Source of the DNA: Cladorrhinum sp. PSN259
Taxonomy: Eukaryota > Ascomycota > Sordariomycetes > Sordariales > Podosporaceae
Reading direction: 5' to 3'
NCBI GenBank assembly: GCA_033725935.1
Contig: MU867128.1
Span: 117,462 to 181,461, forward strand
Length of the DNA stretch: 64,000 nucleotides
Part shown: positions 33,413-45,304 of the stretch, in pieces
How the letters are laid out: each line of letters starts with the position of its first letter
Numbering within the stretch: position 1 is the first letter of the stretch
Position numbers and translations under genes: made by a program
Notes under the pieces: generated by a model
The model's database searches: none
Seen by the model: only the letters and a program-made list of their open reading frames with translations
What the model was told of the DNA's origin: nothing

Positions 33413-35710
33413 GAGCATAGATGGAGACTGGAAGCTCCTTGTTATTTAGGATGCATGTATGTTGTATAGCTAGTTAAATGCAGATACACAGACAAAGACG
33501 CTCTGGCTTCTGTCATGGTTCTGTGATGTCCATTGTTCTTTCTTTATCAGCCGTTTTAGCATCTTCTTCACAGGTTTTTGGAAGGCCCCAGAGACAAAAG
33601 AATGGCAAGACAATCTATTCTTTCTTACTTATAATTTCGTGTCTCATATGATTCTGGCAGATCATCTGTTTCCTTGGCTATACACGCAACCTTCAATGCT
33701 GGTAATTGGCAAATACGCCCAATACAACCTCTTAAGCACCGTGACACTGGCCTAGTGCCCTTTTTCTATAAATGGCTTCTAGTCCGTCTAGTTCGGACCC
33801 AGGCTTTCGGAATTGATGTTGAATGAATGAGTTTAGCGCAGATTCGAACGCGAGATGCTCGACGGAAATTATTTTCTGATGTTAAATTAGAGACGCTGAA
33901 GGACAAGTAGGTAGTTTGGGATCTGGTTATCAATTGGAGAAAGGTGGAGGGAAAAAGCCTGAAATATTTCGAGACAGTGAATACGAAGGATAATAATTAT
34001 TGACCTGTCTATCGTTCGGCAAGCATAGCTTAGCGTGAATAAGGAAGCCTAGAACGAAAGGGAAACATGATCTGTAGCTTGCAGAGAATGATAGTATGCT
34101 AGGGTAACCATGAATGGCTTCTAGCCAATCTGGTATGGGTCCATGGTGCCAAACTTCAAGATGGAAGGGTGTGAATGCTAGAGAGAAGGTTGTTAATATC
34201 ACAACAGCGAGACTAGATCTGAAACAAGAAACGGTACCAACATTTGTAAATTGGGATGGAAAAGCTTAGTGACTGCAAGTTCGGCAACAGCTCAAGCCTG
34301 ATTTCAAGTATAGACAAGCGTTCAGTTGAATTGACTCCTGCTGCGTCCAAGATTCCACCAAGGAAAAGTGAACAACTATCTGTTTATGTTATTCCATGTC
34401 GCGTCACCTGAAGGAGTATTCGATCCCAACAGTGGCTAGGACGGCTGGATGTCGTAGTTTCTCGATATCGCATTCTCCGATGAATTGATCGTCCAAAACT
34501 CCGCTGTCAATGGTTCTATAGTTTTCCGATTAAATTGCAGCTTATTTGAAGCGTGTTTCGGAAAACACTTCGCCAGTTTTTCGACTCTCAAGCAATTAAA
34601 AATCGACCTGACGACTCGGGTGCCCCTTGCAGTGTTATCAATCTTTTCCCAAGCACTTCTTTTCGTTGGAGTGCGCCACTACGACTCGCAAGTTGTTTAT
34701 CGTGGCTAGATATGACAGAGGTCGAAATAATCCGATTACGTAGGGCTCAGATCCGTCTGGAAAAAGGACGGTTTAGGTCCAGGTTGTTGATGGATTTCAA
34801 GGTGAAAAAGAACGAAAGAGAGACTGGAGGAAGTGGTGCCCTGAGGCTGCAGTGCCGGTTTCTAGGACCGTGCCGCCCTATGCAAAAGGAATGCACGCGT
34901 CGACGGAGTTAAGGTACCCTGAAGTTCTGAACAGGCATCCGTCCCTTCCAAGTTAAGTTGAATGGACCCATCCGTCCCATCAGGGCTGCCACAATTTAGG
35001 AAGGCACAGCTCCATGCTCACTGCAGCCTGCAGAAGGGAACTTTCAGGCCCCGATTTAAAGTTGAATCATTGTTAGTGTTATTATACAGATCCCTCAATT
35101 TTGTCATTCGGAGTCTCAAAGCCAAATGGTCATGAAGCACACCAATGTTTCGATCGAACAGAAGGGAAAAGCCACCATCTGTTTGCGACCACCCGCAGTC
35201 GAGGATAATAATGCGCGGAGAACCCCAAGAAAACAATGGAGATTTCGGAGAAAGCTTTGGGAATTTTGGATGCGTCAATCACGCAGCAGCAGAACAAATG
35301 AAAGATGGCTTCCTAACGACCTTATTAACGCAACCACACAATAGGTAGCGATGCCATTTGCATGGTTCAGGATTCAATGACACCGCCGCACACTCAAACT
35401 TGGTCGTCTTTGCTATTTTGCTTGCTCACAACAATATCCTGCCAGTCAAAGACAATACGAATGCCGATGTCAACATGCACATCTGACGTTGAAAGTGGAG
35501 CCATTGCTCGGAACTAGTCAGAGCTCAAACATGTTATCCCCTTTTGGGAACTCCGCCCTCCACAATCCCTCCTTTTTGCCCGAGGGGACAGGAGGAGTGA
35601 CCGCCGAGCTTGACCACGTTTCAAAACAACAAACCCCGCGTTTCCCACTATTCCCGCTGAACCCAATCTAACAGCTCGTCAAAACTTATTTACCATCGTC
35701 AAAACTCGCC
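33413..35710. other. Gene-poor intergenic region
   Basis: A 2.3-kb stretch with only short frames below ~120 codons and no recognisable motif, tRNA or repeat. Possibly old degenerate sequence. Confidence 0.5.
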
Positions 35711-36557
35711 ATGTCTTTAAAGGACCTTGACCTTGCTGAGAACCGACGCCGCTGGGAGAACGGCGAGCTATTTTACGCATTTGCTCCAGATGTCATCGCA
35801 GCTCGCCGGCGATGCATCGCTGCATGTAACGACTTTAACGCAGTGGGATCAACACTCGACTTTACTCGCAGGCAGATGGTCGACTTGTGGAAGAAGTGAA
35901 TAGGCCATTTCTCTTTTTTTTTCTCCATAAACAAATTTACATGCACATGCTGATAACAGCATTCATTTTCCAGAATCATTTGCGACGACACCCCCTCTCC
36001 ACCAGTTTTGGCCGAGGATGATGAGGTCCAATTTCGCGACTACCCCTACATTGATGGTCCCATTAAAGTCGATTATGGCTTCAATTTGAAGTACTGTTTT
36101 CCCATCTTGACATTCAAATCTCGTACATAGTAACTCCGTGCTGACCAATGTCTCCAGATTCGGCAAGCAAGTCTACGTTAACTTCAACTCCACCTGGCTC
36201 GACACAGCGCCCATCACCGTTGGCGCCCGTACCCTCATCGGCCCCAACTGCTGCTTCTACTCGGCCACCCACCCGACTGATCCATTCGTTCGAAATGGGT
36301 TGGCTGGGCCCGAGGGAGGCAAACCTATCGTGATTGGGGAAGACTGCTGGTTTGGCGGAAGTGTTATCGTCCTGGGTGGTGTCACCATCGGTAGAGGTGT
36401 TACGGTTGGTGCCGGCAGCGTTGTTACCAAGGATATTCCTGACTTTGTCATTGTTGCGGGCAATCCGGCCAAGATTATCAGGAGACTGGACGTTGCTGAG
36501 TCGCTGGCGAAAGAGGAGGCAGCCAGAAAAGAGGACCCAAGCAACCAGAACAGCTGA
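35711..36557 (+). CDS. Maltose/galactoside O-acetyltransferase (hexapeptide repeat)
   Basis: Three exons (35711-35895, 35974-36090, 36158-36557) give 233 aa with all junctions in phase; introns are 78 and 67 bp. The N-terminus is a Mac domain (NRRRWENGELFYAFAPDVIAARRR shortened: a helical cap), followed by the left-handed beta-helix. Hexapeptide turns are visible: ITVGARTLIGPNCCFYSATHPTDP with the catalytic His in the ATHP segment, IVIGEDCWFGGSVIVLGGV, TIGRGVTVGAGSVVTKDIP and the closing AGNPAKIIRR. Family members transfer acetyl from acetyl-CoA to sugars. Convergent with the next gene, only 17 bp apart. Confidence 0.93.
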
Positions 36558-36574
36558 TTGCAAGGCGATGTGTC

Positions 36575-38200
36575 TTATGGGCCACCATAATGTGCCTTGC
36601 GCGCTGCTATCCTTATTCGCTGCTTTGACCTGTGGGTCTCCCGCCTCGCATTCATCTCAGCTTGGGTGTATTGTCTAGGCTTTCCCCCCAATCTCTTAGC
36701 ATCAGGGTCGGCGTCCCCATCATAGGTCCCCGGTTTAAATCCCAAGGCCTGGCAGAGCTCTTCTGATTTGTTTTTCAGCCAGTCTCCACGTATCAAACCG
36801 CGCTTCCAGTGTTTCGGCAGTGCTGTCCACCCAAGATATCCCCCGAGTAACGCGCCAGCAAAGCATGCATTAGTATCGGCGAATCCCCCGCGCATGATCA
36901 GGTCGTTAATGATGTGCTCAAAGATTATCTCCCTCTCACTCAGTTGACTCTCGCTGAGCTTAACCATTCTGAGGGCCAATCTCAAAGCCGATATTCCACA
37001 TGCCAAGCATATGTATGTATAGCCCACGGCTTCACTTTCGTCTATTTTCAGCTCTTTCAGGGCCCCCTTCTTGACGTGCCTGTCCAACTCGGCCCTTCTA
37101 AAACGGCCCCGAGCATCTGCGTCAGTCTCATTCGCCAGATACCAAGCCACCGCTCTATTGATCAGGTCATCGATGTGCTCCTCTCGATAGATGTCTCCCC
37201 TCACAACCGATCGAACGAGGGCGGTACCGATGATGCACGAAACCACGCACCGGGGGTCGTAATGCGTGACCTTGGCAATATCACTCCCAATCTTGAAAGC
37301 CGCCGCCTCGTCTCTAAACGCCGTCATGATTCCCAGAGGGTGCGTCCGCATCAGAGCCCCATTGGATGCGCTCCCGTAGCGTGTAATAGCCCGTCTGCAA
37401 TCCTGAGCAGGGACACCCGCGGCCCATTGAGCCTTGGCTGCCGCCTACGGTTCCCTGAGAAAACGGGCCTGGCTATTCACGCGCCAGGTGTGCCAGTCGA
37501 GACCTATCGGCAGCGTTCCGAGTGCCATCGTGCCGTTATTTATCCATATGCGCAACCTTGCAGTGACCTCTTGCTGGGAAGGCAGATTGATCCTCGTACC
37601 GCGCGAGATCTGACCCTCGATCATGTCCCTGCCGCTCGCCCTGTGATTCCCTCTGACCTCACGCAGGAAGGCAAGGAGGAGAATAATGGCCTGGTCGGTG
37701 TCGTCGCTCCACTCGCCCTCGGTGTGGGTGCTGCGGTGGTCGTCCACCCAAAAGGTCACTGTGGGCGTGGGGTAGAGGCTGAACTGCACGCCGCTTCCGT
37801 ATCGCTCGACGACCTCTTGTTTTGTCATGAATTCAGTGTAGAGGCCGATTGCGTCGCCGAGGGCGGACCCGATCATGACGCCCACGGCGTGGTCGTGCAG
37901 GGACAGGTGCACTATAGAGGATCCTTGGTGCAAGAGGTCTCTGATGAGGTCCCGAGTATGGCTACGGTCAGCTTTGGCCGGCAATTTTTTTTTTTTTTCT
38001 TCTCTTCTTTGATGGGGAAATTGAACAGGGCGGGAGTTTGAAGGTTTCGAGCTAATTGGAGGTTTTCCGTTTTCGAAATCTTGTTCTTGAACCAGATGAG
38101 GTTTTTGTCTTTGCACTAAATAATCCCGATGCAGAATAATGGTAAATGCACCTGCCAAGAGGGCCCGATGAGGAAGAACCGAATGCTGTGAAGTTTCCAC
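36575..38200 (-). pseudogene. ADP-ribosylglycohydrolase-family gene with in-frame TAG
   Basis: One minus-strand frame from 38200 to 36575 encodes the whole family fold (541 codons) except for a TAG at 37447-37445, codon 252. Before it: VMIGSALGDAIGLYTEF, the metal-binding GEWSDDTDQAIILLLAF and ARLRIWINNG. After it, in the same frame: SNGALMRTHPLGIMTAF and the second metal motif GGFADTNACFAGALLGGYLG. The enzyme would remove ADP-ribose from proteins or small molecules. Two explanations fit. A nonsense mutation is the simpler. Alternatively a 54-bp GT-AG segment (GTAGGC...TTGCAG, about 37446-37393) could be an intron whose removal keeps frame, but the donor is weak. The N-terminal ~80 residues are low-complexity and the true start is uncertain. 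Confidence 0.75.
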
Positions 38201-38513
38201 AGAAAAAGAATGGCTTCAATGACACTGGTATCCGGATGCGGGTGCTAATTCACAAGGGTCACTGGCAACTTTTGCACCATACAATGGAGACGGCTCGGGG
38301 TCCACACTGGATATTGTAAGCTCGATTTACAGGTTCCTTGATCTCACACTTTACCCCTCCTTGGCAAAAGCCTCTATGATCACCTTGGACATGTCCCTAC
38401 AACCGTCCGGGACCAACGGCCCCAGCCCCATACTCGCGCCCAGTTAGCACTATGAAATCGGGTATTTGATGAGTAAAGGAACGAAACAAATAAAAGTTCT
38501 TATTAATCTCGGA
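38201..38513. other. Intergenic region
   Basis: Short spacer between the hydrolase start and the membrane-protein stop. Nothing recognised. Confidence 0.5.
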
Positions 38514-39926
38514 CTATTTTTGAAGTCGTTGACACGTAGTTGGTCTAGAAGGTGCGCATTCACTAGTTACCGCTCCTTTTCGAGCTCCGCCTTCCCCCCT
38601 TTCCATTTCTTCCATTGCCGCAAACGACACCTCCTGCGTAACAACAGTCATTGTCTTGATCCCCGGCTCGTCCCCGGCCGGATTCAGCTCTCCAACGCTC
38701 TGCGGCTCCCACCCAGCCACCACACTGACGCTGTACCTCTTCTGTACAGGGATATGGACAAGCTCAGCGGCATCGAACTTGCCGCACTCGACATCACGCA
38801 AGCCCTCGGTGCTCTCTGACTCGCGCAGCGTTCCCTTGAACATGGAAGGCCGCCTAGCAGGCAACCCACCACCGGCATCGACGCCCGCGTCCCCAAAAGG
38901 CGCGTAACTCACGCGGCGGCCACTTGTTGGCCCAGCACCGGACCGGCTCCCGGTATTCAGTAAGGTGCCAAAGACGCGCGGCATGAAGCGGATGAGCATG
39001 GGCCGCAGCGGGGGCAGGCAGATGGCGATGACACCCACGGAGAGCTCAAGGAAGGAGAAGGTCGCTGCACCGACATTGTCCCACGTCGGGTCGGTGGATG
39101 TGGCGGCCGCGTGCAGCGTGCGGATGCGGTAGATTGAGATGGCGCAGGGGAAGATTCCGATGGTAAAGACGACGAACAGCATGGCTCTCTGGCGTATGGG
39201 GAGGTGCAACGAGCTGATGATCGGGATGGGGATCGTGAAGACGGCAAAGTCGGTCGCCACGTTGAAGGCCGCCATGACGTACCAGATGGTGGCTTGGTCG
39301 AGGCAGGAACCCTTGACATCCGGGTCCCAGAAGGCCGCGACGGGCATGCATACCATGGGTAGGAGGAAGCAAAGCGTGGTCGCCCAGAGGATGAGGATTA
39401 CCAGTCCGACCTTGATGATTGTCGGTAGGACAGGGATAGTATTAGGGAAGATGCGCTTGTACTGCAGCAGGATCGAAATCTTGGTCAGGGAAACCCCCAC
39501 GTTATAGAAGATAATGGAGCAGTAGAAGGACTGTTTCGCAGTCAGTATCCTGAATCATGGAGATGAAATAAAAGGTTTAACACTGACCTTCATGTAAGGG
39601 ACGTAGTGCTCGTCGGGCATCGTCCAGATGTGGCGTCCTAGACCATATTTTGCCTCAAGGCCGATGGCTATTGCTGTAGCTATTGTTAAGATCTACCGGA
39701 TGTTAGCGTCTGTGAAGCAATACCTATTCTCAAACAGAAAAATCCGTACCTGCGCAGGGATTATCAACGCATCGTCCAACCCGAAGTTGCCGAGAATAAC
39801 GGCGCGGCAGTAGCACCGCAGCGAGACGACGAGTGTCGAGAGAATGGTGACCACCGAGAGTATGGCGATGACTGTGGCCGCCCGCGACTCCCCGTCCAAG
39901 GCGGGATTTGGACTTGTGCCCGCCAT
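38514..39926 (-). CDS. Rhodopsin-domain (Pth11-like) integral membrane protein
   Basis: Three exons (39926-39750, 39692-39588, 39530-38514), with two 57-bp introns, give 432 aa. Seven hydrophobic helices span residues ~15-290. Typical blocks of the fungal rhodopsin-domain family (Pfam PF20684) are LRCYCRAVILGNFGLDDALI after helix 1, GLGRHIW, LTKISILLQYKRIFP, the CLDQATIWYVMAAFNVATDF segment, and TWDNVGAATFSFLELSVGVI, ending in LPPLRPM. The C-terminal ~130 residues are a hydrophilic cytoplasmic tail. Relatives include Pth11 and many orphan GPCR-like proteins. No CFEM domain is present. Ligand and signalling partner unknown. Confidence 0.9.
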
Positions 39927-41148
39927 TGTGTGTTGCCTGCGTCTGACGATGTTGGGAATTCGAAGCTATTCAGAGCCACGACTTCCCCCAAAATAAGTAT
40001 CACAATTCTTCAAAGTTCAATTCACAATTTTGTAGTCACAATTGTTGGGCAGGAAGGAAGGACTATATGATAAACTCGTCGTCTTGTCACTTGGCTTTTG
40101 TGCCCTGCTCCACATCTACATTTGGGGCACGGCCATTTTGTGATGAAGACTTTCCCCCAATCGGTTTTTTTACAAGCTGGGGCTGTTTTGGAATGCTGAT
40201 CTGCACTTTCCGCACCTGACATCCACGGACTGGGATTTCTGCATCGATGGATTTTTTTTTTGCCCTGAAAACCAGGTTCGGATTCTGAAATGTCCATCCC
40301 CCTGTGCATACCTCTAACCCTGATTAGTCTGGCCAATCGCAGTCCCAGAGGGAAAAGATCGACAGCCAAAGCTGAAGATGAAGATCGACACACTAGTTGA
40401 GAGGGTGGAGAATTAACGATTGTTTCATCAATGGATCTGGCTGATCACACCAACCAGGCTGCGTTGGTCTCAGCTCAGTAGCACGACACGTTTGGTGGTC
40501 CCTGGCTGTTGATTTCTGAGTCACCGAGAGGTGAGCTTGCGGTCCGAGGTGAAGCCGAGGGCTATCCACTGGGCGTTTGGACTGCTCAGCAAGTAGCACT
40601 GCGCTCGGAATTAGCGGAGAGTAGTGGCGGATTTTGCCGGATTGCTTGGGAAGACAGGTGCCGCTAGCGTGGTGAACGTGGCAAATTCCCAGGTTGCATC
40701 GTATTTGCTCAGCTGTCGGTCTTGATGATAATTGAGATTGACTGCCAGTGGGAGTTGAGCACCGTGACGGCGATCGGCCATGGTACCGTGACGTGAGGCT
40801 GGAAAATACATTTGCGTCATTTTGATCGCCTTACCTTAAAATTTGGGAGCCGAGATCCGATCGGTATCGCAATCCCCATGGCTGCTCGGATGCGGATATC
40901 TCTGTAATATCTTGTGGCTCGTATTGTTCGCCAATGTTGTGACTCTTTTGGGGTGCTTTGACCGCTGCCCAAGTTCGGGAGTGCCGACGGGCAGTTGTGG
41001 TATGCTCGAACCAATGGCTGCAGTGATACGAAATGATTTCATGTTATCGTAGAACACAAGTGACCTCTATCACTTCTTCAGTGCGCAGAACAATGGGGCT
41101 TTGTTCCCCTCGCCTTTCTATTGTTCTATTGTCGAGGCGGCTCTCTCT

Positions 41149-41150
<2 letters not shown>
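39927..41150. other. Intergenic region
   Basis: Upstream of the membrane protein. Only short incoherent frames, no RNA gene recognised. Confidence 0.5.

Positions 41151-41184
<34 letters not shown>
41151..41184. repeat. Poly-T tract (34 T)
   Basis: Uninterrupted run of 34 T on the plus strand about 190 bp before the poly-G/N gap. Unusually long; may be real or inflated by sequencing. Confidence 0.8.
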
Positions 41185-41185
<1 letters not shown>

Positions 41186-41375
41186 AGCCCGCATCCTATC
41201 CATCCCGAAACCTTTCACCCAAACCTCACCATCAACCAAGCCAAATTGAAACCGACCGTCTCGATCCAACATTCCCATTCCCAAATCAGTACCCTTCAAT
41301 TCCGTTTGATGAAGTTTTCGCATACATGATGGTAATTCCAACAATTCTACTCACTCAGGCTGACATCGAGAAGAA

Positions 41376-41452
<77 letters not shown>

Positions 41453-41464
41453 CGNNNNNNNNNN
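41376..41464. other. Poly-G run and assembly gap
   Basis: 77 consecutive G, then CG and 10 N. Such runs are typical of failed base calls (no-signal = G) rather than genomic DNA. Any frame read through it is meaningless. Confidence 0.9.
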
Positions 41465-41474
41465 AAACCGACCC

Positions 41475-41579
41475 CCACATTTCCGTTGTATGAAGTTTTG
41501 GCATAAATTCTGGTTATTCCAAAAATTCTCCCCCCCCCGGCGGCAATCGACAACAAGGCCCCCCCCCCCCCCCCCCCCC
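41475..41579. other. Corrupted duplicate of the left gap flank
   Basis: Bases 41478-41558 align without gaps to 41297-41377 (about 62 of 81 identical), with mostly transversion differences and several A/T positions replaced by neighbouring C, then end in 21 C. It looks like a low-quality copy of the same 81 bp, not a biological repeat. Confidence 0.75.
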
Positions 41580-42443
41580 ACCCAAACATATCGACAGCAG
41601 GCGGCGACTCAATTCAACTACAGCGAAAGCATCCCCTGAGAATTTGCAGTCTTAGAATCTACCAGTTGTTATACTGCTCCCCCACAGCAGGTCCTTCAAG
41701 CAAAAAGACCGAGGTTTAGAGAATGAATTCCTCCAGAAAAGCCTGCGTGATCATGAAGAACAGCATGACTCTTCTACCCGGCTTCATCCCCGATGGATAA
41801 GTCAACTACTCACGACTTCGACGCTGACAAAGACAGCAATAAAGTCCCAGTGGTGATAGAAGGAGGATACAACTTGAAAGATCTTAGAGGATGGTGATGA
41901 AGAAAGAACGGGAGAATCTGAGGGTGATGTCCTATGGGTTGGTTCGACGTATACCAGCACCAGTTCAGCTTACAACTAGTAGATAGCCCAACCATGCATT
42001 CACTTGGGGTTGAGCCATCACGAAAATAAGAGTGTGTTTAGAAAAAAGGGAGCTGATGATGCTGTCACGTGACGTGGCTCGGTGGTCACATCGTCAGGGG
42101 CAACCTTGTAAAGGGGGCATGGGAAAACTTTTAGCATCCAACAAAGAGTGGAGCCAACGGCGGCAAAATCGGAGTGGTGGACATCATGTCAAGAATAACG
42201 CCTTTGCTGTGACAGGTGGCCGGGCCCTGTTGCTGACTGAGTCATTTTATGCAAACGGTGCTTGTTGCAAGAGTATACCAAACAATTTTATGAACCTATA
42301 TCTGGACCTAAACGCCACACTTGCAATTCTCAATTTCAGATCAAATTTCAGTCGGGGAAGCTTTCAATTGACAATCGCTTAAAAGTCAAAGCTCGCCACC
42401 ACTGACAAACAAGTTCAGCCACATACCCCACGTGTCTCTCAAC
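41580..42443. other. Intergenic region
   Basis: Right of the assembly gap up to the acetyltransferase start. Nothing recognised. Confidence 0.5.
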
Positions 42444-42989
42444 ATGGCACCACTCACCTTCCGCATCGCAACGCCCTCCGACGCACCAGCAATCCAACCC
42501 CTAGTCCAATCCGCCTACCGCGGCGAATCCTCCCGCAAGGGATGGACGACGGAAGCCGACCTCCTATCCGGCAACCGGATTGACGTGGCAGGCATCACGG
42601 CCAAAATCACGGCGCCAAATTCCGCCGTCATCCTTGCTTACGCTCCAGAAGAAAATAGACTAATCGGCTGCTGCGAAGTCCTACAGAAGAGTTCGGACGT
42701 GGCTTACTTTGGCATGTTCGCCGTCGACCCCACCAGGCAGGCCGGCGGAGTGGGCAGACAGGTCCTGGCTTATGCGGAGGAGCACGCCAGGCTTACCTTT
42801 GGAGTTAAAAAGATGGAGATGAGCGTTATTGAGGTTCGGAAAGAGCTGATTGCTTGGTATATGAGACGGGGGTACAAGGATAGTGGGATCAGGGGGGAAT
42901 TCCCTGCTGAGGAGGTCAAGTTGATGGGCGGGGCTGCGATTAGGGATTGGAAGGAGTTGGGGTTTCTAGTTCTAGAGAAGGAGTTGTGA
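42444..42989 (+). CDS. GNAT-family N-acetyltransferase
   Basis: Intronless 181-aa protein from the ATG at 42444 (context CAACATGG). A complete GNAT domain is visible: N-terminal FRIATPSDAPAIQPLVQSAY, central strand with FGMFAVDP, the acetyl-CoA loop TRQAGGVGRQVLAYAEEHAR, then MEMSVIEVRKELIAWYMRRG and the closing LGFLVLEKEL. It resembles fungal acetyltransferases of small amines or of unknown substrate. It is unrelated in sequence to the other GNAT at ~16 kb. Confidence 0.92.
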   Translation: MAPLTFRIATPSDAPAIQPLVQSAYRGESSRKGWTTEADLLSGNRIDVAGITAKITAPNSAVILAYAPEENRLIGCCEVLQKSSDVAYFGMFAVDPTRQAGGVGRQVLAYAEEHARLTFGVKKMEMSVIEVRKELIAWYMRRGYKDSGIRGEFPAEEVKLMGGAAIRDWKELGFLVLEKEL

Positions 42990-43719
42990 GAGGAGGGGAG
43001 AGGTGGGGTTCATGATCAATCAAGCGATGCGGGGGGCAAATCTTTTCATGATTCTTTTTATTTTTTTTATTTTTTTTTATTACATGATTACCCTCTTGAA
43101 CAAAAGAAGCATGTCGTATGGACGGATAGACTTAACGATATCAAGTATCTCTCCTCCCAACTCAAAACGCGCATGGCTCGTTGGAGCAGATTATCCCGGT
43201 AGCAGCTTCAATGGCTCAGCTTCTAGATTCTCGTCGCACACTATAGAAGCCTACTAGCGTCACTAGATTGAAATTTCTGGCCTTGGTCTGTTCCACTTCG
43301 TAGGTGGCTAGTTTGGCACAAGGAACGCAAGAAGTGGAAGTTGGCTCAGTCCATGGAAGCTTCATTGGCATATGTCATGTTGCGGGGAGCCGCGGACAAA
43401 GTGGATGAGCAATGCCTCGGTACCTATTGACTCTTCGTAGGATAAAAGGCAGCCATCTTCGAATATATCTCAGCTCTCACCCTTAGAGAAAGAAGCCGAG
43501 CTGGCTGGGATCTATCTAGGGCCTGTAAAAGTGTTAGTCATTGTGAAAGACTGAAAGCCTCCATATTCCTTTCCATCTCGAGCAATCTTTCCGCTTTCAC
43601 GCCAATTGCCCGTGTGGTTCCAAGTTTTGTAGGACCAGATCATCACCTACCTACTTCCATACCCACCTTTGAGCCTGAGGTCTGCTATCCCCTCCTCTGT
43701 CCTTCTTAAAAGGCATCAT
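42990..43719. other. Intergenic region
   Basis: 3' flanks of two convergent genes, with T-rich runs near 43050. Nothing recognised. Confidence 0.5.
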
Positions 43720-45051
43720 TTAGTACTCAGAATTCTTTTCAATATCCTGCATATCCCGCTTCCACTCCCTCCAAACCTCCTCCACCCTCCCTTCCACACT
43801 CAACACATCAACCGCCGTCCCCGCCAACGCCTTCCCAACCCTCAAAGCCCTCTCAAAAGCCCCGTACCGCCCACTGGAAATTTCAAAGTCCTTACTATGC
43901 GGCATCCCTCTCTCAGGACCTGGGGGTATAGCAAAGCTCGCATTCACGCTCGGCAGTACATGACTCAAGTTGCCTTGGTCCGTACTCGCCTTGACAAACG
44001 TCACTTGCCCACATTCAGGTATCCTCGGTTGCGGAACATCAGGCAGCGAGTTCCAGTACTGAGCATACGACTTGGCCAACACGCGGTTCGGTACGTGGTC
44101 TTGGTACCCCTGTATAACCTTGATATTGACTTTGGCGCCGGTGGCTTGTGCACCTGCGTGAAAACACGCCTCTACTTTTGAGACAAGAGTTTCAAGACGC
44201 GACGAGGCAGAAGAACGAAGAACACAAACGCCTGAAGCGAAGGGGTGGATTACGTTGGCTGCTTCTCCGCCTCCGTTTGTGATTGAGAGACCGATCACGT
44301 CTTCTGGCATCGTTTGCTGTCTGAGGGCGGAGATGGCGTTGTATGCTACGACTAGAGCGTCGAGAGCATTGGTGCCTTTCCAGGGACTGTTGGCTGCGTG
44401 TGCTGCTTGTCCGACGTATTCCACTTCAAGACGAGCGAACGCCGTTGTTCGGACGAGAGGGGAGTTGTTGAGGATGCCGGGATGGGAGATAAGGGTTACG
44501 TCGACGTCTTTGTAGGCGCCTGCCTTTAGGAGACGGATCTTGCCGCCATCGTGCCCTTCTTCTCCTGGTGTGCCGAGGATGAGGATCTTGCCTGGGAGGT
44601 TGTGCTTGGTCATTATGCGTGCTGTCGCTAGACCTGCTGCCAGTGAAGCTGTTGCAATCAGGTTGTGTCCGCATGCATGGCCGATGTTGGGGAGGGCATC
44701 CATCTCGACATTGAAGGAGACGAACGGACCGGGCTTGCCGCTGTCAAAAAGCGCCGTCCACGCTGTTGGAATCCCGTAGGCTCCTGGTGAGACTTCCCAT
44801 GCTGGTTTTTGAGTGCGCATAAAATCTGTGAGGGCTTTGTGCGCTTTGTGCTCTTGATAGGCGAGCTCGGGGTTCTGGTGGATGAAGTTGTTCAAGGGCC
44901 ATAGTGTCTCGGCGAGACTGTCGACGAAGCTGTCAATTTCTGACAGGAAGCTGGGTGAGTCGTCGCCATCTTTGCTGGCTTTGGGTTTGTCTGGAGAGCA
45001 CTCTTCGGCATGCTCAGGCATTGGAACTAGGATGAAACCGTCGTCTTCCAT
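43720..45051 (-). CDS. Peptidase M20-type amidohydrolase (PM20D2-like)
   Basis: Intronless 443-aa protein; I choose the ATG at 45051 (MEDDGFILVPMPEHAEE), because the open frame above it (to 45330) is not family-like. Conserved M20D blocks are present: NPELAYQEHKAHKALTDFM, NVEMDALPNIGHACGHNLIA with metal-binding Cys/His, GTPGEEGHDGGKIRLL with the catalytic Glu pair, DVTLISHPG, and AHAANSPWKGTNALDA of the dimerisation domain. Members cleave amide bonds of dipeptides or N-acyl amino acids. No signal peptide. Its start faces the next gene across ~250 bp, so the two may share control. Confidence 0.92.
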   Translation of the reverse strand: MEDDGFILVPMPEHAEECSPDKPKASKDGDDSPSFLSEIDSFVDSLAETLWPLNNFIHQNPELAYQEHKAHKALTDFMRTQKPAWEVSPGAYGIPTAWTALFDSGKPGPFVSFNVEMDALPNIGHACGHNLIATASLAAGLATARIMTKHNLPGKILILGTPGEEGHDGGKIRLLKAGAYKDVDVTLISHPGILNNSPLVRTTAFARLEVEYVGQAAHAANSPWKGTNALDALVVAYNAISALRQQTMPEDVIGLSITNGGGEAANVIHPFASGVCVLRSSASSRLETLVSKVEACFHAGAQATGAKVNIKVIQGYQDHVPNRVLAKSYAQYWNSLPDVPQPRIPECGQVTFVKASTDQGNLSHVLPSVNASFAIPPGPERGMPHSKDFEISSGRYGAFERALRVGKALAGTAVDVLSVEGRVEEVWREWKRDMQDIEKNSEY

Positions 45052-45304
45052 GTTTTGGGAAACCCAAACAGAAGCGTCGTCAAGTTGTTGACAGCCTCTG
45101 AGGGCCCGGGGTTGGCCCCCCACGACGGGTAATCTTGACTGTAACCCCCGCCATTGGCATTCCTCGGCGGAGAGGGACACTCCGCCACATGCCGTTCTTG
45201 GCTTAAACTCCCTTCTTGGATAAGATCTACCGTGCACTCCGGCAGTTAGGCAAAATGAATATATGATAAAAGGGATCCAGGAAGGGAAGGGCATCAATTG
45301 TTGA

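Noticed and set aside
33830..33870. TTCGAA motif resembling a tRNA T arm
   Set aside because: Flanks do not pair into a T stem and no acceptor or anticodon arm is found.
41376..41452. G-quadruplex or telomere-like tract
   Set aside because: Pure G next to Ns and a corrupted duplicate points to base-calling failure.
41101..41589. Frames with poly-Gly or poly-Pro
   Set aside because: Translation of the artefactual G run and Ns.
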